A stretch of 64,000 bases of DNA, taken from assembly GCF_902702935.1 (NCBI RefSeq), contig NZ_LR738855.1:1674001-1738000 (forward strand). Reading direction: 5' to 3'. This DNA comes from Corynebacterium rouxii. GTDB lineage: Bacteria; Actinomycetota; Actinomycetes; Mycobacteriales; Mycobacteriaceae. Under the pieces are notes generated by a model that saw nothing but the letters and a program-made list of their open reading frames with translations, was not told the origin of the DNA and did not search any database. Positions 1 through 8,966 of this stretch are shown here, one piece after another; positions within the stretch are counted from its first letter, which is position 1; each line of letters opens with the position of its first letter. Position numbers and translations under genes: made by a program.

Positions 1-2
1 CA

Positions 3-125
3 CACGTCGATATTGCTGGCCCTGCTTACAACAAAGCAGGTGTTTACGGCTATATCCCTAAGCGCGCCACGGGCGTTCCGGTACGTACATTCGTGCAGGT
101 GCTCTCTAACCTCGCTGAGCAGTAA
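3..125 (+). CDS. pepA: Leucyl aminopeptidase, C-terminal end (partial)
   Basis: Only the last 40 codons are in the window; the gene enters from the left and stops with TAA. The tail contains HVDIAGPAYN, then GYIPKRATGVPVRT, which is the typical end of cytosol aminopeptidases (peptidase family M17: H-x-DIAGPA ... GxTGxPVRTL). Known for the family: a dimetal exopeptidase that removes N-terminal residues in the cytoplasm and assembles as a hexamer. Here upstream of the pyruvate dehydrogenase E2 gene, the same order as in C. glutamicum. The active-site lysine and metal ligands lie outside the window and cannot be checked. Confidence 0.85.
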   Translation, partial: HVDIAGPAYNKAGVYGYIPKRATGVPVRTFVQVLSNLAEQ

Positions 126-137
126 CACGTTATAAGA

Positions 138-176
138 ATAAAGTGGTCAAGGATGTCTAGTCCTTGACCACTTTAT
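138..176. terminator. Bidirectional terminator between pepA and the converging gene
   Basis: A near-perfect hairpin: a 16-base arm ending in GGTCAAGGA, a 7-base loop and the complementary arm, flanked by an A/T-rich run on both sides. It sits between the pepA stop and the stop of the minus-strand gene at 189, so it can serve both. Confidence 0.85.
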
Positions 177-188
177 TTTATTTATTTG

Positions 189-590
189 TTATTGAGATTC
201 CCCGCGTTCGCGTTCTTTTTGTAGTTTTTCTCTACGCTCTCGCTGTTCCTCACGTTTACGTAGAATACGGTCCCGCTCAATTTTTTCGCGCATCCGCTGC
301 GGGTATCCGGTTTCTTCCACGTCATAGACCGGTACTCCCAAAGTCGAACTGATCACATCTATGCCTTTTGGGCCTCCGATGCGGCGACGTGTGAATTCTC
401 CAGTGATATCGACCAGTACTACGGACATTTCATTCACGATTGTTTCCGGTTCGACAAAAGCTTCCACAACAGCATGTGTGCTTACCCACTCTTGGAGGTA
501 GCGAAGGTCGGCTTCCCGCACCGTTTCTCCAGGACCACGGGCAGGCTTGATGTTGGAACGAGGAGCTTTTCTGCCAAAAAGGTTGAACAC
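189..590 (-). CDS. Conserved hypothetical protein, charged C-terminal tail
   Basis: About 133 residues. I do not recognise a catalytic family. The N-terminal two thirds look like a small alpha/beta fold ([19 protein letters not shown]); the last ~35 residues are a highly charged K/E/R-rich helix ([15 protein letters not shown]). The start is uncertain: a GTG at 590 gives an N-terminus MFNLFGRK that looks natural, while an in-frame TTG at 611 would add seven residues; neither has a good ribosome binding site. It lies convergent to pepA and divergent from aceF. The same place in C. glutamicum also holds an uncharacterised gene, which supports it being real. Confidence 0.7.
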   Translation of the reverse strand: MFNLFGRKAPRSNIKPARGPGETVREADLRYLQEWVSTHAVVEAFVEPETIVNEMSVVLVDITGEFTRRRIGGPKGIDVISSTLGVPVYDVEETGYPQRMREKIERDRILRKREEQRERREKLQKERERGESQ

Positions 591-715
591 AATCCACAAT
601 TCTAGGGGCAAAATCGCGATCTTGGGGCTATTCGAGTCACACTGTGCCGGACAAAACGGTATCCTCGTATGTTATTAAAGTTCTTAACACTCGACTTGCG
701 AGGAGTCTTTACACA

Positions 716-2347
716 ATGGCGCACTCCGTTGTAATGCCTGAACTGGGCGAATCCGTCACCGAAGGTACCATCACCCAGTGGCTGAAGTCCGTCGGTGACA
801 CGGTCACTGCCGACGAGCCGTTGCTCGAGGTATCTACCGACAAGGTCGACACTGAAGTTCCTTCGCCTGTCTCCGGTGTCTTGCTTGAGATCAAGTTTGA
901 GGAAGATGACACCGTAGACGTCGGAGACGTTATTGCGATTATTGGCGAGGAAGGCGACGCTCCAGCAGCCAAGGAGGAACCAAAGCAGGAGGCTCCTGCA
1001 GAAGAGCCACAGCAAGAGGCACCAAAGGCTGAAGCAGCTGACTCCACCGATGTGGTCATGCCAGAACTCGGCGAATCCGTCACCGAAGGCACCATCACCC
1101 AGTGGCTGAAGTCCGTCGGCGACACCGTCGACGTCGACGAACCACTCCTCGAAGTCTCCACCGACAAGGTCGACACCGAAGTCCCATCCCCAGTCGCTGG
1201 CACCATCCTTGAAATCCTCTTCAACGAAGACGACACCGTCGACGTCGGAGATGTAATCGTTCGCATTGGCACCCCAGGATCTACACCAGCAGCCAAAGAA
1301 GAACCAGCCAAGGAGGAACCAAAGCAGGAGGCTCCTGCAGAAGAGCCACAGCAAGAGGCACCAAAGGCTGAGACAAAGAAGGAAGCTCCTGCCAAGACCG
1401 TCAGCAACGAGAACGTCCCTTACGTCACTCCGCTGGTCCGCAAGCTGGCTGACAAACACGGAGTTGACCTGACCACTGTTGAAGGCACTGGCATTGGCGG
1501 ACGCATCCGCAAGCAGGATGTTTTGGCTGCCGCTGGTGTTGGCGCAGCCCCTGCAGCACAGGCCGCCCCTGCTACCCCAGTTTCTGCAGCATCCACCAAG
1601 TCCGTGGATCCAGAGAAGCAGAAGCTGATCGGCACCACCCAGAAGGTCAACCGTATTCGCGAGATCACCGCGCGCAAGACTGTGGAAGCACTGCAGATTT
1701 CTGCTCAGCTCACTCAGCTGCATGAGGTTGATATGACCAAAGTTGCGGAACTGCGTAAGGCCAACAAGCCAGCCTTCCAAGAAAAGCACGGTGTGAACCT
1801 CACCTACCTGCCGTTCTTTGCAAAGGCAATTGTTGAGGCTTTGGTTGCTCACCCGAACGTCAATGCGTCCTACAACGCTGAGACCAAGGAAATGACCTAC
1901 CACGCTGATGTCAACCTCTCCATCGCCGTTGATACCCCAGCTGGTCTGCTCACCCCTGTGATCCATAAGGCTCAAGAGTTGTCCTTGCCTGAGCTAGCTA
2001 AGGCAATTGTCGACTTGGCTGACCGTGCTCGTAACAACAAGCTCAAGCCGAATGACCTCTCCGGTGGCACCTTCACCATTACCAATATTGGTTCTGAGGG
2101 CGCTCTCAGCGATACCCCAATCTTGGTTCCACCACAGGCAGGAATCTTGGGCACCGGCGCTATTGTTAAGCGTCCAGTAGTCATCACAGAAGACGGCATC
2201 GATTCGATTGCTATTCGCCAGATGGTCTACTTGCCATTGACCTACGATCACCAGATCGTCGATGGCGCTGATGCGGGTCGTTTCTTGACCACCATCAAGG
2301 ATCGCCTCGAGACCGCCAACTTCGAAGGTGACCTCGAACTCTCCTAG
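716..2347 (+). CDS. aceF: Dihydrolipoamide acetyltransferase, E2 of pyruvate dehydrogenase
   Basis: Makes acetyl-CoA: swings the acetyl group from E1 (AceE, also in this window) to CoA. 543 residues. Two lipoyl domains are visible, residues ~3-78 and ~113-185, each with the DKVDTE lipoylation motif (Lys43, Lys151). They are followed by acidic Ala/Pro/Glu linkers, a peripheral subunit-binding domain (~235-272, [12 protein letters not shown]) and the catalytic acyltransferase domain with the HxxxDG motif (His512, Asp516). The chosen ATG follows GAGGAG at good spacing; upstream in-frame codons have no homology. In corynebacteria this gene is often named sucB, but the oxoglutarate E2 activity there is fused to OdhA, so the PDH role is the better call. 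The linkers carry a 67-bp exact repeat (see findings). Confidence 0.95.
   Translation: MAHSVVMPELGESVTEGTITQWLKSVGDTVTADEPLLEVSTDKVDTEVPSPVSGVLLEIKFEEDDTVDVGDVIAIIGEEGDAPAAKEEPKQEAPAEEPQQEAPKAEAADSTDVVMPELGESVTEGTITQWLKSVGDTVDVDEPLLEVSTDKVDTEVPSPVAGTILEILFNEDDTVDVGDVIVRIGTPGSTPAAKEEPAKEEPKQEAPAEEPQQEAPKAETKKEAPAKTVSNENVPYVTPLVRKLADKHGVDLTTVEGTGIGGRIRKQDVLAAAGVGAAPAAQAAPATPVSAASTKSVDPEKQKLIGTTQKVNRIREITARKTVEALQISAQLTQLHEVDMTKVAELRKANKPAFQEKHGVNLTYLPFFAKAIVEALVAHPNVNASYNAETKEMTYHADVNLSIAVDTPAGLLTPVIHKAQELSLPELAKAIVDLADRARNNKLKPNDLSGGTFTITNIGSEGALSDTPILVPPQAGILGTGAIVKRPVVITEDGIDSIAIRQMVYLPLTYDHQIVDGADAGRFLTTIKDRLETANFEGDLELS
966..1371 (+). repeat. Two exact 67-bp direct repeats in aceF linkers
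   Basis: Copies at 966-1032 and 1305-1371 are identical, offset 339 bp (113 codons, in frame), and encode the Ala/Pro/Glu linkers that follow lipoyl domains 1 and 2. The lipoyl domain DNA between them is also strongly similar to that of domain 1. Confidence 0.9.
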
Positions 2348-2368
2348 TTCGTAGCACGCTTTACAAAC

Positions 2369-2413
2369 GCCTAGTGGTAGGCCTTGCTCTCACGACAAGG
2401 TCTGCCACTAGGC
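2369..2413 (+). terminator. Rho-independent terminator after aceF
   Basis: Long hairpin: GCCTAGTGGTAGGCCTTG pairs with CAAGGTCTGCCACTAGGC (one mismatch) around a 9-base loop, followed by a T-rich stretch. Separates aceF from lipB. Confidence 0.85.
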
Positions 2414-2463
2414 ATTTCGCTTTATCTCCAGTGCTTCCGTAACAACGGACTATAGTGTGATCC

Positions 2464-3216
2464 ATGACTGCTGTTCGAGATCCGTTCTTTCCAGCCGACC
2501 AATCCATCCGCGCTTCCCGCACCCCCATCGAAGTCCGCGAACTTGGGCAAATGGATTATCAACGCGCATGGGATCTCCAAGCAGAGTTGAACAAGCAACG
2601 TCAACGCGACGAAATCGATGATGTCATTCTTGTTCTAGAGCACCCCAGCATTTACACCGCAGGCAAGCGTACACAGCCCTCTGATCGTCCACAGAACGGT
2701 CTACCGGTTATTGATGTAGACCGCGGAGGTCGGATCACGTGGCATGGCCCAGGGCAGCTGGTGATGTACCCAATCATCAAACTCGCCGAACCTATCGATG
2801 TTGTCGATTATGTTCGCCGCGTAGAAGAAGCCCTCATCCACGTCATCCGCACTCATGGGATCCCCAACGCTGGGCGTATCGACGGCCGCTCAGGTGTGTG
2901 GGTTCCAGGAAAGACTCCGGAAGAACACCGTAAGGTAGCAGCTTTAGGTATCCGCATTGCTGGTGGCGTGACCATGCACGGTTTGGCCCTGAACTGTGAC
3001 AATACGACTGAGTTCTATGATTACATCGTTCCGTGTGGTATCTCTGATGCTGGGGTGACCACGATGACGCAAGAAGTGGGAAGCGATGTCACTCCCGCGT
3101 CAATGATCGCTCCTCTGTTAGCTGCTCTCGATGATGCATTTGCAGGCCGATTGGTGGTGGCCGATCATAGTTTTGCTTCGGCTCCGGACCCTACGAAGAT
3201 TCCACGACACCCCTAA
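2464..3216 (+). CDS. lipB: Octanoyltransferase, lipoate synthesis
   Basis: Moves the octanoyl chain from octanoyl-ACP to the lipoyl lysine of E2 and H proteins. 250 residues, normal for actinobacterial LipB. The sequence shows the substrate-binding RGGRxTxHGPGQLVxYPI region ([18 protein letters not shown]), the catalytic cysteine in IVPCGI (Cys191) and the partner lysine in RKVAALGIR (Lys157). Directly followed by lipA, so octanoyl transfer and sulfur insertion are encoded together, next to the main lipoylated protein AceF. The start ATG gives the full N-terminus; the ribosome binding site is weak. Confidence 0.95.
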   Translation: MTAVRDPFFPADQSIRASRTPIEVRELGQMDYQRAWDLQAELNKQRQRDEIDDVILVLEHPSIYTAGKRTQPSDRPQNGLPVIDVDRGGRITWHGPGQLVMYPIIKLAEPIDVVDYVRRVEEALIHVIRTHGIPNAGRIDGRSGVWVPGKTPEEHRKVAALGIRIAGGVTMHGLALNCDNTTEFYDYIVPCGISDAGVTTMTQEVGSDVTPASMIAPLLAALDDAFAGRLVVADHSFASAPDPTKIPRHP

Positions 3217-3307
3217 TTGCAGATACGACAACAAATTAAGGGGTGCTTCTTGCTGGTTGTTTAGGTCCGTGTCGACGACCACAGCAATCACGAGTACTCT
3301 GCAAAGG

Positions 3308-4357
3308 GTGACTAAAGCACCCGAAGGACGCAGAATGCTCAGAGTTGAGGCGCGCAACTCGCAGACCCCCATCGAGAGCAAACCACGTTGGATCCGCACC
3401 GCTGTAAAAACTGGCCCTGAATATCAGGACATGAAAAAGAAGGTGTCTGGCGCAAGCCTGCACACCGTATGCCAAGAAGCCGGCTGCCCTAATATCCACG
3501 AATGCTGGGAGTCGCGTGAGGCTACCTTCTTGATTGGTGGAGCTAACTGCTCGCGCCGTTGCGATTTCTGTCAGATTAATTCTGCTAAGCCCGAACCGCT
3601 CGATCGCGATGAGCCACGTCGTGTCGCAGAATCGGTACGCGAAATGCAGCTGAATTACTCGACCATTACTGGTGTGACCCGTGACGATCTTGAAGATGAA
3701 GGCGCTTGGCTATATGCAGAAGTTGTTCGCAAGATTCATGAGCTCAATCCCCACACCGGCGTAGAAAACCTCACCCCTGATTTCTCCGGCAAACCTGACT
3801 TGTTGCAGGAGGTTTTCGAGGCTCGTCCCGAAGTTTTTGCGCACAACCTCGAAACGGTTCCTCGCATCTTCAAACGGATTCGTCCCGCATTCCGCTACGA
3901 GCGTTCCTTGGACGTAATCCGCCAAGCTCGCGATTTTGGATTAGTTACCAAATCCAACCTGATCTTGGGTATGGGTGAAACTGTCGACGAAATCCGTGAT
4001 GCATTGGTTGATCTACACTCGGCAGGTTGCGACATCATCACGATTACCCAGTATCTTCGCCCTGGTCCGATGTACCATCCCATCGACCGTTGGGTAAAAC
4101 CTGAGGAATTTATCGATCACGCCGAATTTGCGCGTGAACTTGGATTTGGTGCTGTTATGTCGGGGCCATTGGTGCGTTCTTCCTATCGTGCCGGAAAGCT
4201 TTATTCCGAGGCTCTCGCGGCTCGCGGTGAGTCCTTGCCAGAAAACTTGGCTCATTTAGCCACGACTGCCGATGGCAGTACTGCACAAGAAGCAAATACC
4301 TTGTTGGAAAAGTACGGTCCTTCCCAAGACACCCCTGTGGTGTCGTCGAAGGCTTAA
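3308..4357 (+). CDS. lipA: Lipoyl synthase (radical SAM)
   Basis: Inserts two sulfur atoms into protein-bound octanoyl groups to form lipoyl groups. 349 residues. It has both iron-sulfur clusters: the auxiliary [15 protein letters not shown] (C-x4-C-x5-C) and the radical [11 protein letters not shown] (C-x3-C-x2-C), plus the family hallmark [13 protein letters not shown] and the C-terminal [10 protein letters not shown]. Start: GTG 3308 gives an N-terminus ([17 protein letters not shown]) that matches other actinobacterial LipA proteins. ATG 3335 has the better ribosome site (GAAGGA, 6 bases upstream) but would cut off conserved residues. About 90 bp separate it from lipB; likely the same transcript. 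Confidence 0.95.
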   Translation: MTKAPEGRRMLRVEARNSQTPIESKPRWIRTAVKTGPEYQDMKKKVSGASLHTVCQEAGCPNIHECWESREATFLIGGANCSRRCDFCQINSAKPEPLDRDEPRRVAESVREMQLNYSTITGVTRDDLEDEGAWLYAEVVRKIHELNPHTGVENLTPDFSGKPDLLQEVFEARPEVFAHNLETVPRIFKRIRPAFRYERSLDVIRQARDFGLVTKSNLILGMGETVDEIRDALVDLHSAGCDIITITQYLRPGPMYHPIDRWVKPEEFIDHAEFARELGFGAVMSGPLVRSSYRAGKLYSEALAARGESLPENLAHLATTADGSTAQEANTLLEKYGPSQDTPVVSSKA

Positions 4358-4425
4358 GACAGTTATAAGGGCGAGGCCGGTGAGTTATTTAAATAATCCC
4401 CACTCGCCCCGCTAAGGTGGTATGC

Positions 4426-5199
4426 ATGGCTGACGTGAACAAGCAGGCCGCAAAGGCCGCAAAGAAGGAGCAACGCGCCGCTAAGCGTGCTCAACGTCGC
4501 CAGAACTGGGCACAGATCTGGCAGGCGTTTAATATCCAACGCAAGCAGGATAAAGCGCTGATCCCGATTATGCTTGCTGCCTTCTTGGGCACCGGCTTGG
4601 CTTTCTTCCTCATCGGTTTGTTGTGGAACGGCCAGTGGTTCATGCTGGTTACCGGCTTGATCCTCGGCGCCGCATTGGCAATGTTCTTGTTTAGTCGCCG
4701 TTTGCAGGCCAGCGTGTACGATCGCGCAGAAGGCCAAGCAGGCGCAGCAGGCTGGGCTTTGGAAAACATGCGTTCCGGTTATGGCATGGCATGGCGTACT
4801 AAGACCGGTGTTGCTTTTACCAAGAACATGGATGTACTGCACCGCACCATTGGCGTGTGCGGCATCGTACTTGTCGGCGAGGGCAACAAATCTCACCTTC
4901 GCCCGCTGGTAAGCCAGCAGCGCAAGCGCTTGGAGCGTCTCGCACCAGGTGTGCCAGTGCATGAGATCTACATTGGTTCCGGTGAGGGCGAAGTTTCGCT
5001 GAAGAAGCTTCAGAGCACTTTGATGAAGTTGCCTCGCGTGTACAAGAAGAACGACGTGTACAGCATCGCTAACCGCATCGAGTCTATGGACAACATTAAT
5101 GCCGGAGGTGCGGCTCTTCCCAAGGGACCAATTCCTAAGGGCGGCAAAGTGTCGGGCATGAACCGTCGCGCTCGTCGTTCGGCAGAACGCAATAAGTAA
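4426..5199 (+). CDS. DUF4191 membrane protein
   Basis: 257 residues with a very basic, Lys/Ala/Arg-rich cytoplasmic N-terminus (~1-40), two adjacent transmembrane segments (~residues 47-70 and 74-92), then a soluble domain containing the family-typical RSGYGMAWRTKTGV stretch, and a basic C-terminus. The function of the family is unknown; it is conserved in actinobacteria and usually found just after lipA, as here. The ATG at 4426 was chosen over GTG 4417 because AAGG lies 8 bases upstream of it. Terminated by the strong hairpin at 5208-5241. Confidence 0.85.
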   Translation: MADVNKQAAKAAKKEQRAAKRAQRRQNWAQIWQAFNIQRKQDKALIPIMLAAFLGTGLAFFLIGLLWNGQWFMLVTGLILGAALAMFLFSRRLQASVYDRAEGQAGAAGWALENMRSGYGMAWRTKTGVAFTKNMDVLHRTIGVCGIVLVGEGNKSHLRPLVSQQRKRLERLAPGVPVHEIYIGSGEGEVSLKKLQSTLMKLPRVYKKNDVYSIANRIESMDNINAGGAALPKGPIPKGGKVSGMNRRARRSAERNK

Positions 5200-5207
5200 G
5201 AAGATAG

Positions 5208-5241
5208 AAAAATTCCCACGCACGTGTGCGTGGGAATTTTT
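5208..5241. terminator. Bidirectional terminator
   Basis: Perfect inverted repeat AATTCCCACGCAC/GTGCGTGGGAATT with A-run before and T-run after. It ends both the DUF4191 gene (plus) and the RDD gene (minus). Confidence 0.9.
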
Positions 5242-5245
5242 GTTG

Positions 5246-5719
5246 CTATCCGAAAACGACTGCGGTGCCAGTAGCTCGGTCATGCATGCCGCGCCCGTCG
5301 GCGTCGACAAGCACTGCAGGGAAAATGAAGCACGTAAACGCAGTACGCGCAAGGGCACGCAGGAAGCCCACGTGCGCATCGCGAGCGTCGATACGCGCAA
5401 CTCCAATGCCTACCGACGCTTGCCCAGGGGTGCGTGCAAACAGCCAGACGCTCACGACTCCGAGAATAAAGAAGAGAATCAGTGCGACAGTCGATGTGCC
5501 GCCAAGAACATGGGTTACGTTGGTAATCAGCACAGCGGCGATAAGACATATGATCCAGTCAATTGCCACTCCCAAGGCACGACGCATGACAGAGGCCAAA
5601 GCTCCAGGGCCTTCTTTGGGGAGGCCAAGGAATTCACCTGGCCAACGAGCGATACGGTTTCCGTCGAATTCTGCGGGGATCTGTGGGCCATCGAGCCAGC
5701 TACGCTTGGGGTTTGCCAT
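5246..5719 (-). CDS. RDD family membrane protein
   Basis: 157 residues. The RDD domain is shown by the first membrane helix beginning with R-RALGVAIDWIIC (Arg and Asp at the classic positions), a second helix (~residues 70-95) and the loop RTPGQASVGIGVARID. Known: RDD proteins are small integral membrane proteins of mostly unknown role; some have been linked to ion exchange. The start ATG at 5719 has an AGGTAGGGGA ribosome site; the upstream in-frame extension is not needed. Divergent from glnA with ~195 bp between them. Confidence 0.85.
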   Translation of the reverse strand: MANPKRSWLDGPQIPAEFDGNRIARWPGEFLGLPKEGPGALASVMRRALGVAIDWIICLIAAVLITNVTHVLGGTSTVALILFFILGVVSVWLFARTPGQASVGIGVARIDARDAHVGFLRALARTAFTCFIFPAVLVDADGRGMHDRATGTAVVFG

Positions 5720-5810
5720 GTCCCCTACCTTAATATGGATGACAGCATTCACACGAACGTGGTTTCTGGCATGATGGTTGGAGTAACCGCGGTCACCATT
5801 TTTGATAGCC

Positions 5811-5823
5811 CTATAGATAATAG
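5811..5823. promoter_or_regulatory. AmtR-like operator motif upstream of glnA
   Basis: CTATAGATAATAG lies ~90 bp before the glnA start. The known corynebacterial AmtR operator is roughly CTAT-N6-ATAG; here the spacing is five, so the match is imperfect. An AmtR site would fit nitrogen control of glnA. Tentative. Confidence 0.3.
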
Positions 5824-5914
5824 GTTAAGCTAGTCGCGCATATAACCTACGACCGCTTATCAATGTGTCAGCGTTAGCGCTATAAACCCATACACCTTAT
5901 AACGAGGAGTCAAC

Positions 5915-7351
5915 GTGGCTTTTACTTCCACCGAAGACGTCATTAAGTACATCAAAGAAGAAAACGTCGAGTTTCTTGATATTCGCTTCACCGACGTTCC
6001 GGGCCGTGAACAGCGCATCACCATCCCTGCATCGATGTTCACCGAGGAAGCTGCTGAAGATGGCTTCGCATTTGATGGTTCCTCCATCCGAGGATTTACC
6101 ACCATCGACGAATCCGACATGAACTTGCACCCCGACGTTGCCACCGCAATGGTCGACCCATTCCGCAAGGCGAAGACACTGAACATGAAGTTCTTTGTCC
6201 ACGACCCATTCACTCGTGAGCCATTCTCCCGTGACCCACGTAACGTTGCCCGCAAAGCCGAGCAGTACTTGGCTTCTACCGGCATCGCTGACACCTGCTT
6301 CTTCGGCGCGGAAGCTGAATTCTACGTGTTTGACAAAGTCAGCTACGAAATTGAAGGCAACCGCTCCCACTACGAGGTCGACTCCGACAACGGCTGGTGG
6401 AACCGCGGCGTAGACCAAAACCTCGATGGCACCCATAACCGCGGCTACAAGACCCCATTCAAGGGCGGCTACGGCCAATGCGCGCCATACGACACCCTCG
6501 AAGATCTTCGCGACGAGATGACACTCACCTTGCGCGACGCAGGCTTTGACGTTGAGCGCCAGCACCCAGAATGCGGTACCGGATCACAGCAAGAGATCAA
6601 CTACCGATTCAACACCCTGCTCCACGCTGCCGATGATCTACAGACCTTCAAGTACATCATCAAGAACACCGCTTTCCGCAACGGCAAGACCGCAACATTT
6701 ATGCCTAAGCCACTGGCAGGCGACAACGGCTCCGGTATGCACGCCCACCAATCACTGTGGAAGGACGGCAAGCCGCTGTTCCACGATGAGGTCGGCTACG
6801 CTGGCCTTTCCGACATGGCCCGCTACTACATCGGTGGTATCCTGCACCACGCAGGCGCAGTCTTGGCTTTTACCAACCCAACGCTTAACTCCTACCACCG
6901 CTTGGTTCCCGGCTTCGAGGCTCCCATCAACCTCGTGTACTCCCAGCGCAACCGCTCGGCTGCGATCCGCATTCCGATTACCGGCTCCAACCCAAAGGCC
7001 AAGCGCATCGAATTCCGCGCACCAGACCCATCAGGCAACCCATACTTCGGTTTCGCTGCCATGATGCTCGCAGGCCTCGACGGCATCAAGAACCGCATCG
7101 AGCCACACGCACCTGTAGACAAGGACCTCTACGAGCTGCCGCCAGAAGAAGCCGCTTCCATCCCTCAGGCACCGACCTCCCTCGAGGCATCCCTGAAGGC
7201 TTTGGAGGAGGACAACGAGTTCCTCACCGACGGCGACGTCTTCACCGACGACTTGATCGACACCTACATCAAGCTCAAGTACGACAATGAAATTGCACCT
7301 GTTCGCCTGCGCCCAACCCCGCAGGAGTTCGAGATGTACTTCGACTGCTAA
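5915..7351 (+). CDS. glnA: Glutamine synthetase type I (beta, adenylylated)
   Basis: ATP-dependent synthesis of glutamine from glutamate and ammonia; dodecamer in the cytoplasm. 478 residues. Seen: [11 protein letters not shown] near the N-terminus, the ATP-binding [17 protein letters not shown] signature, and the adenylylation motif DLYELPPEE with Tyr406. That tyrosine is the target of GlnE, which is also in this window. The GTG start follows CGAGGAGTCAAC at ideal spacing. Monocistronic between the RDD gene (divergent) and a strong terminator. Probably nitrogen-regulated (AmtR-like motif upstream). It marks the left edge of the accessory island. Confidence 0.97.
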   Translation: MAFTSTEDVIKYIKEENVEFLDIRFTDVPGREQRITIPASMFTEEAAEDGFAFDGSSIRGFTTIDESDMNLHPDVATAMVDPFRKAKTLNMKFFVHDPFTREPFSRDPRNVARKAEQYLASTGIADTCFFGAEAEFYVFDKVSYEIEGNRSHYEVDSDNGWWNRGVDQNLDGTHNRGYKTPFKGGYGQCAPYDTLEDLRDEMTLTLRDAGFDVERQHPECGTGSQQEINYRFNTLLHAADDLQTFKYIIKNTAFRNGKTATFMPKPLAGDNGSGMHAHQSLWKDGKPLFHDEVGYAGLSDMARYYIGGILHHAGAVLAFTNPTLNSYHRLVPGFEAPINLVYSQRNRSAAIRIPITGSNPKAKRIEFRAPDPSGNPYFGFAAMMLAGLDGIKNRIEPHAPVDKDLYELPPEEAASIPQAPTSLEASLKALEEDNEFLTDGDVFTDDLIDTYIKLKYDNEIAPVRLRPTPQEFEMYFDC

Positions 7352-7412
7352 GCGTTTAGGAACATTTGCGCTTCTAGACAGTAGTTATTTGCGAATCTCC
7401 CGAACACAATAG

Positions 7413-7450
7413 AAAACCCAGACTCCTCACTTGAGCAGTCTGGGTTTTCT
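7413..7450 (+). terminator. Terminator after glnA
   Basis: Hairpin AAACCCAGACT / AGTCTGGGTTTT with a 15-base loop and a T-rich tail. Confidence 0.85.
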
Positions 7451-7454
7451 TCTA

Positions 7455-7898
7455 TGCGGCAGGCTTCAAGCTGTCCGCTCGCGCCATTTCCGTTCAGGAA
7501 CAGGGCCAAGGCATGACCTGTAGACCACGAACCAAGGTTGGGTCTCGTGGTCTCTTATGCAGCCTTACTTTCTTCCGGTGGCGCATTCGCTCAGGCAATC
7601 TCGAAGATTTCCATTGGCTTCTTCTTCCAAGGCCGTCCGCCGCGTGGTCGGTTCGGGCTAATCTCCCCCGTCTCGGTCACGACGAAGGTAGCCACGAATA
7701 CGCTTGAAATTCGAGACGACAATTTGCACCGCACGCAGTACTGCGAAGCTGTCAATTCCGCGCATTCCCTTTTAGAGCGGTCGCCGTCCCCTAGCTGAGC
7801 GTCATATTTTGCCGAAGCGTTACGACTCTCGTTGTTGGCGCAACCTGCTTTATAAATCTATACCCCGTTTGGTGTACCGATAGAGTGCACCCGCTCAC
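7455..7898. other. Gene-free stretch with a possible mobile-element remnant
   Basis: About 450 bp without a convincing intact gene. The minus strand carries a short reading frame (7658-7765) starting MRGIDSFAVLRAVQ and continuing into a basic helix. It looks like the end of a transposase, and a different frame just upstream (DRSKR) could be its continuation after a frameshift. The plus-strand frames here show no family resemblance. This is where the conserved gene order stops and the island begins. Confidence 0.4.
7658..7765 (-). pseudogene. Possible transposase C-terminal remnant
   Basis: A 35-codon frame whose text (SFAVLRAVQIVVSNFKRI) resembles the final helix of DDE transposases, in which an A/L-rich helix is followed by N-x-R/K-K/R-I. 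No start, no upstream domain, and the frame opens right after a stop. Weak call. Confidence 0.25.
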
Positions 7899-7918
7899 CG
7901 CGCGCCACCTAGCGCGCG
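7899..7918. promoter_or_regulatory. Palindrome and extended -10 promoter of the Panacea gene pair
   Basis: CGCGCGC-N6-GCGCGCG perfect inverted repeat. Just downstream TGCTATAGT (7932-7939-ish) is an extended -10 box, which puts the -35 position on the right arm of the palindrome. A protein bound here would block RNA polymerase, as expected for autoregulated toxin-antitoxin operons. Binding is inferred. Confidence 0.5.
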
Positions 7919-7962
7919 AGGGCTACGCGTTGCTATAGTTCGTGGTCAAGGAGGTGGAACCA

Positions 7963-8442
7963 ATGACATACGTACCAACACTGATTGCTAACAACGTTCT
8001 GAACCGCGCTTTTGCCGAAAAGTGCAGGATAAGCCCTATGAAGTTGCAAAAGATTCTGTATTTCGCAGCAGCCGAGTATCAAAAGAACACCGGTAAATCC
8101 TTGTTTAGTGAACGGTTTGAAACTTGGCAGTACGGCCCGGTATTGCGCAGCGTGTACAGCGAGTTTCGCCCGTTTAGTCGTGACTTCATCACCCGTTTTG
8201 CCAAGGACGCGGAAAACCAGTCTCACATGATTAACGAGAGCGCCGACCCCGCATTACAGCGAGTGCTTGATACCGTTTGGTCGGCAACTAAGGGTCACTC
8301 GGCTGTTGACCTCTCACGCATTACGCATATGGAAAACTCGGCATGGGATAAGTCTTTTCAGAACGAACAGCCGTTTCTTTCGTCCGCCCACATCGCCGCC
8401 GATAACACCTACCGCCACGAACTCGGTTTAACTACAGCATGA
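7963..8442 (+). CDS. Panacea-domain (DUF4065) protein, candidate antitoxin
   Basis: 159 residues. The N-terminal half has the Panacea/SocA-type signature: SPMKLQKILYFAAAEY, then FETWQYGPVLRSVYSEF. Known: Panacea proteins (DUF4065, SocA/GepA-like) are antitoxins that neutralise very different toxins encoded next door, including membrane-acting ones. The ATG at 7963 follows a perfect AAGGAGG at 8-base spacing. It overlaps the next gene by four bases (ATGA), so the two are translationally coupled. Flanked by mobile-element debris on both sides. Alternative: a phage-derived accessory protein without a toxin partner. Domain call firm, antitoxin role inferred. Confidence 0.8.
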   Translation: MTYVPTLIANNVLNRAFAEKCRISPMKLQKILYFAAAEYQKNTGKSLFSERFETWQYGPVLRSVYSEFRPFSRDFITRFAKDAENQSHMINESADPALQRVLDTVWSATKGHSAVDLSRITHMENSAWDKSFQNEQPFLSSAHIAADNTYRHELGLTTA

Positions 8443-8816
8443 GCGAGCAAGAAGAAGCGGCGTCACGGCAAGTAGACAATGAACCGGCCAAGTCGCGTGC
8501 TGAGCCGCCCGCGATTCATGAGGGCGGTGAAGATAGTCCACTTTTCGGTGAGAAAGAATTGACTACGTCTACAACATCTGATGAACTAAGCCTCGACGAT
8601 AAACGTAAGAATTACCAGTTAAGCAAGGGTATGGAACTTGTCTTGCTGTGTGTGTTCTTAATTTTCTTGCTCGCTATCGTTAGTGTTTTTCCATGGGCTC
8701 AAAAAAGTGAAGTAATTCCCACGGCTGTAGATACGCTTAAGTTGATAACCACAACTGTCGTTGGTTTCGTTTTCGGCTCGCATTGGTTCAGTCAAAAGAA
8801 AGACGGCGACAAGTAA
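8439..8816 (+). CDS. Small two-helix membrane protein, candidate toxin partner
   Basis: 125 residues. A ~60-residue acidic, Ser/Glu-rich cytoplasmic N-terminus (no signal peptide) is followed by a strong transmembrane helix (VLLCVFLIFLLAIVSVFPW) and a second, shorter one (LITTTVVGFVFGSHW) ending in QKKDGDK. I recognise no family. Its start overlaps the stop of the Panacea gene, so it is made from the same message. In Panacea operons the gene next to the Panacea protein is normally the toxin, and some of these act on membranes; that role is inferred here. Ends close to the left end of an IS3 element (8849). Confidence 0.65.
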   Translation: MSEQEEAASRQVDNEPAKSRAEPPAIHEGGEDSPLFGEKELTTSTTSDELSLDDKRKNYQLSKGMELVLLCVFLIFLLAIVSVFPWAQKSEVIPTAVDTLKLITTTVVGFVFGSHWFSQKKDGDK

Positions 8817-8966
8817 GACAAAGACCACCGCCCCAGCGCTCTAGATGTTGAACTGGTCCCTGAGAGTTGGGCTGGTTTTATTCTAGTCGGTTAGGGATTT
8901 AAGGGTCTGGTTCCGGTAGCGCATCGGAGTCAGACCTTTGAGTCGTTTCTGGTCAAGTCCGATGAA

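Noticed and set aside
602-2347. Long minus-strand open frames opposite aceF (457 and 232 codons)
   Set aside because: They are antisense shadows of a codon-biased, repetitive gene; their protein text is Ser/Gly/Leu-rich without family features, and aceF is certain on the other strand.
3131-3307. 59-codon upstream extension of lipA overlapping lipB
   Set aside because: The extension has no LipA similarity and is read in the wrong frame of lipB; the conserved LipA N-terminus begins at GTG 3308.
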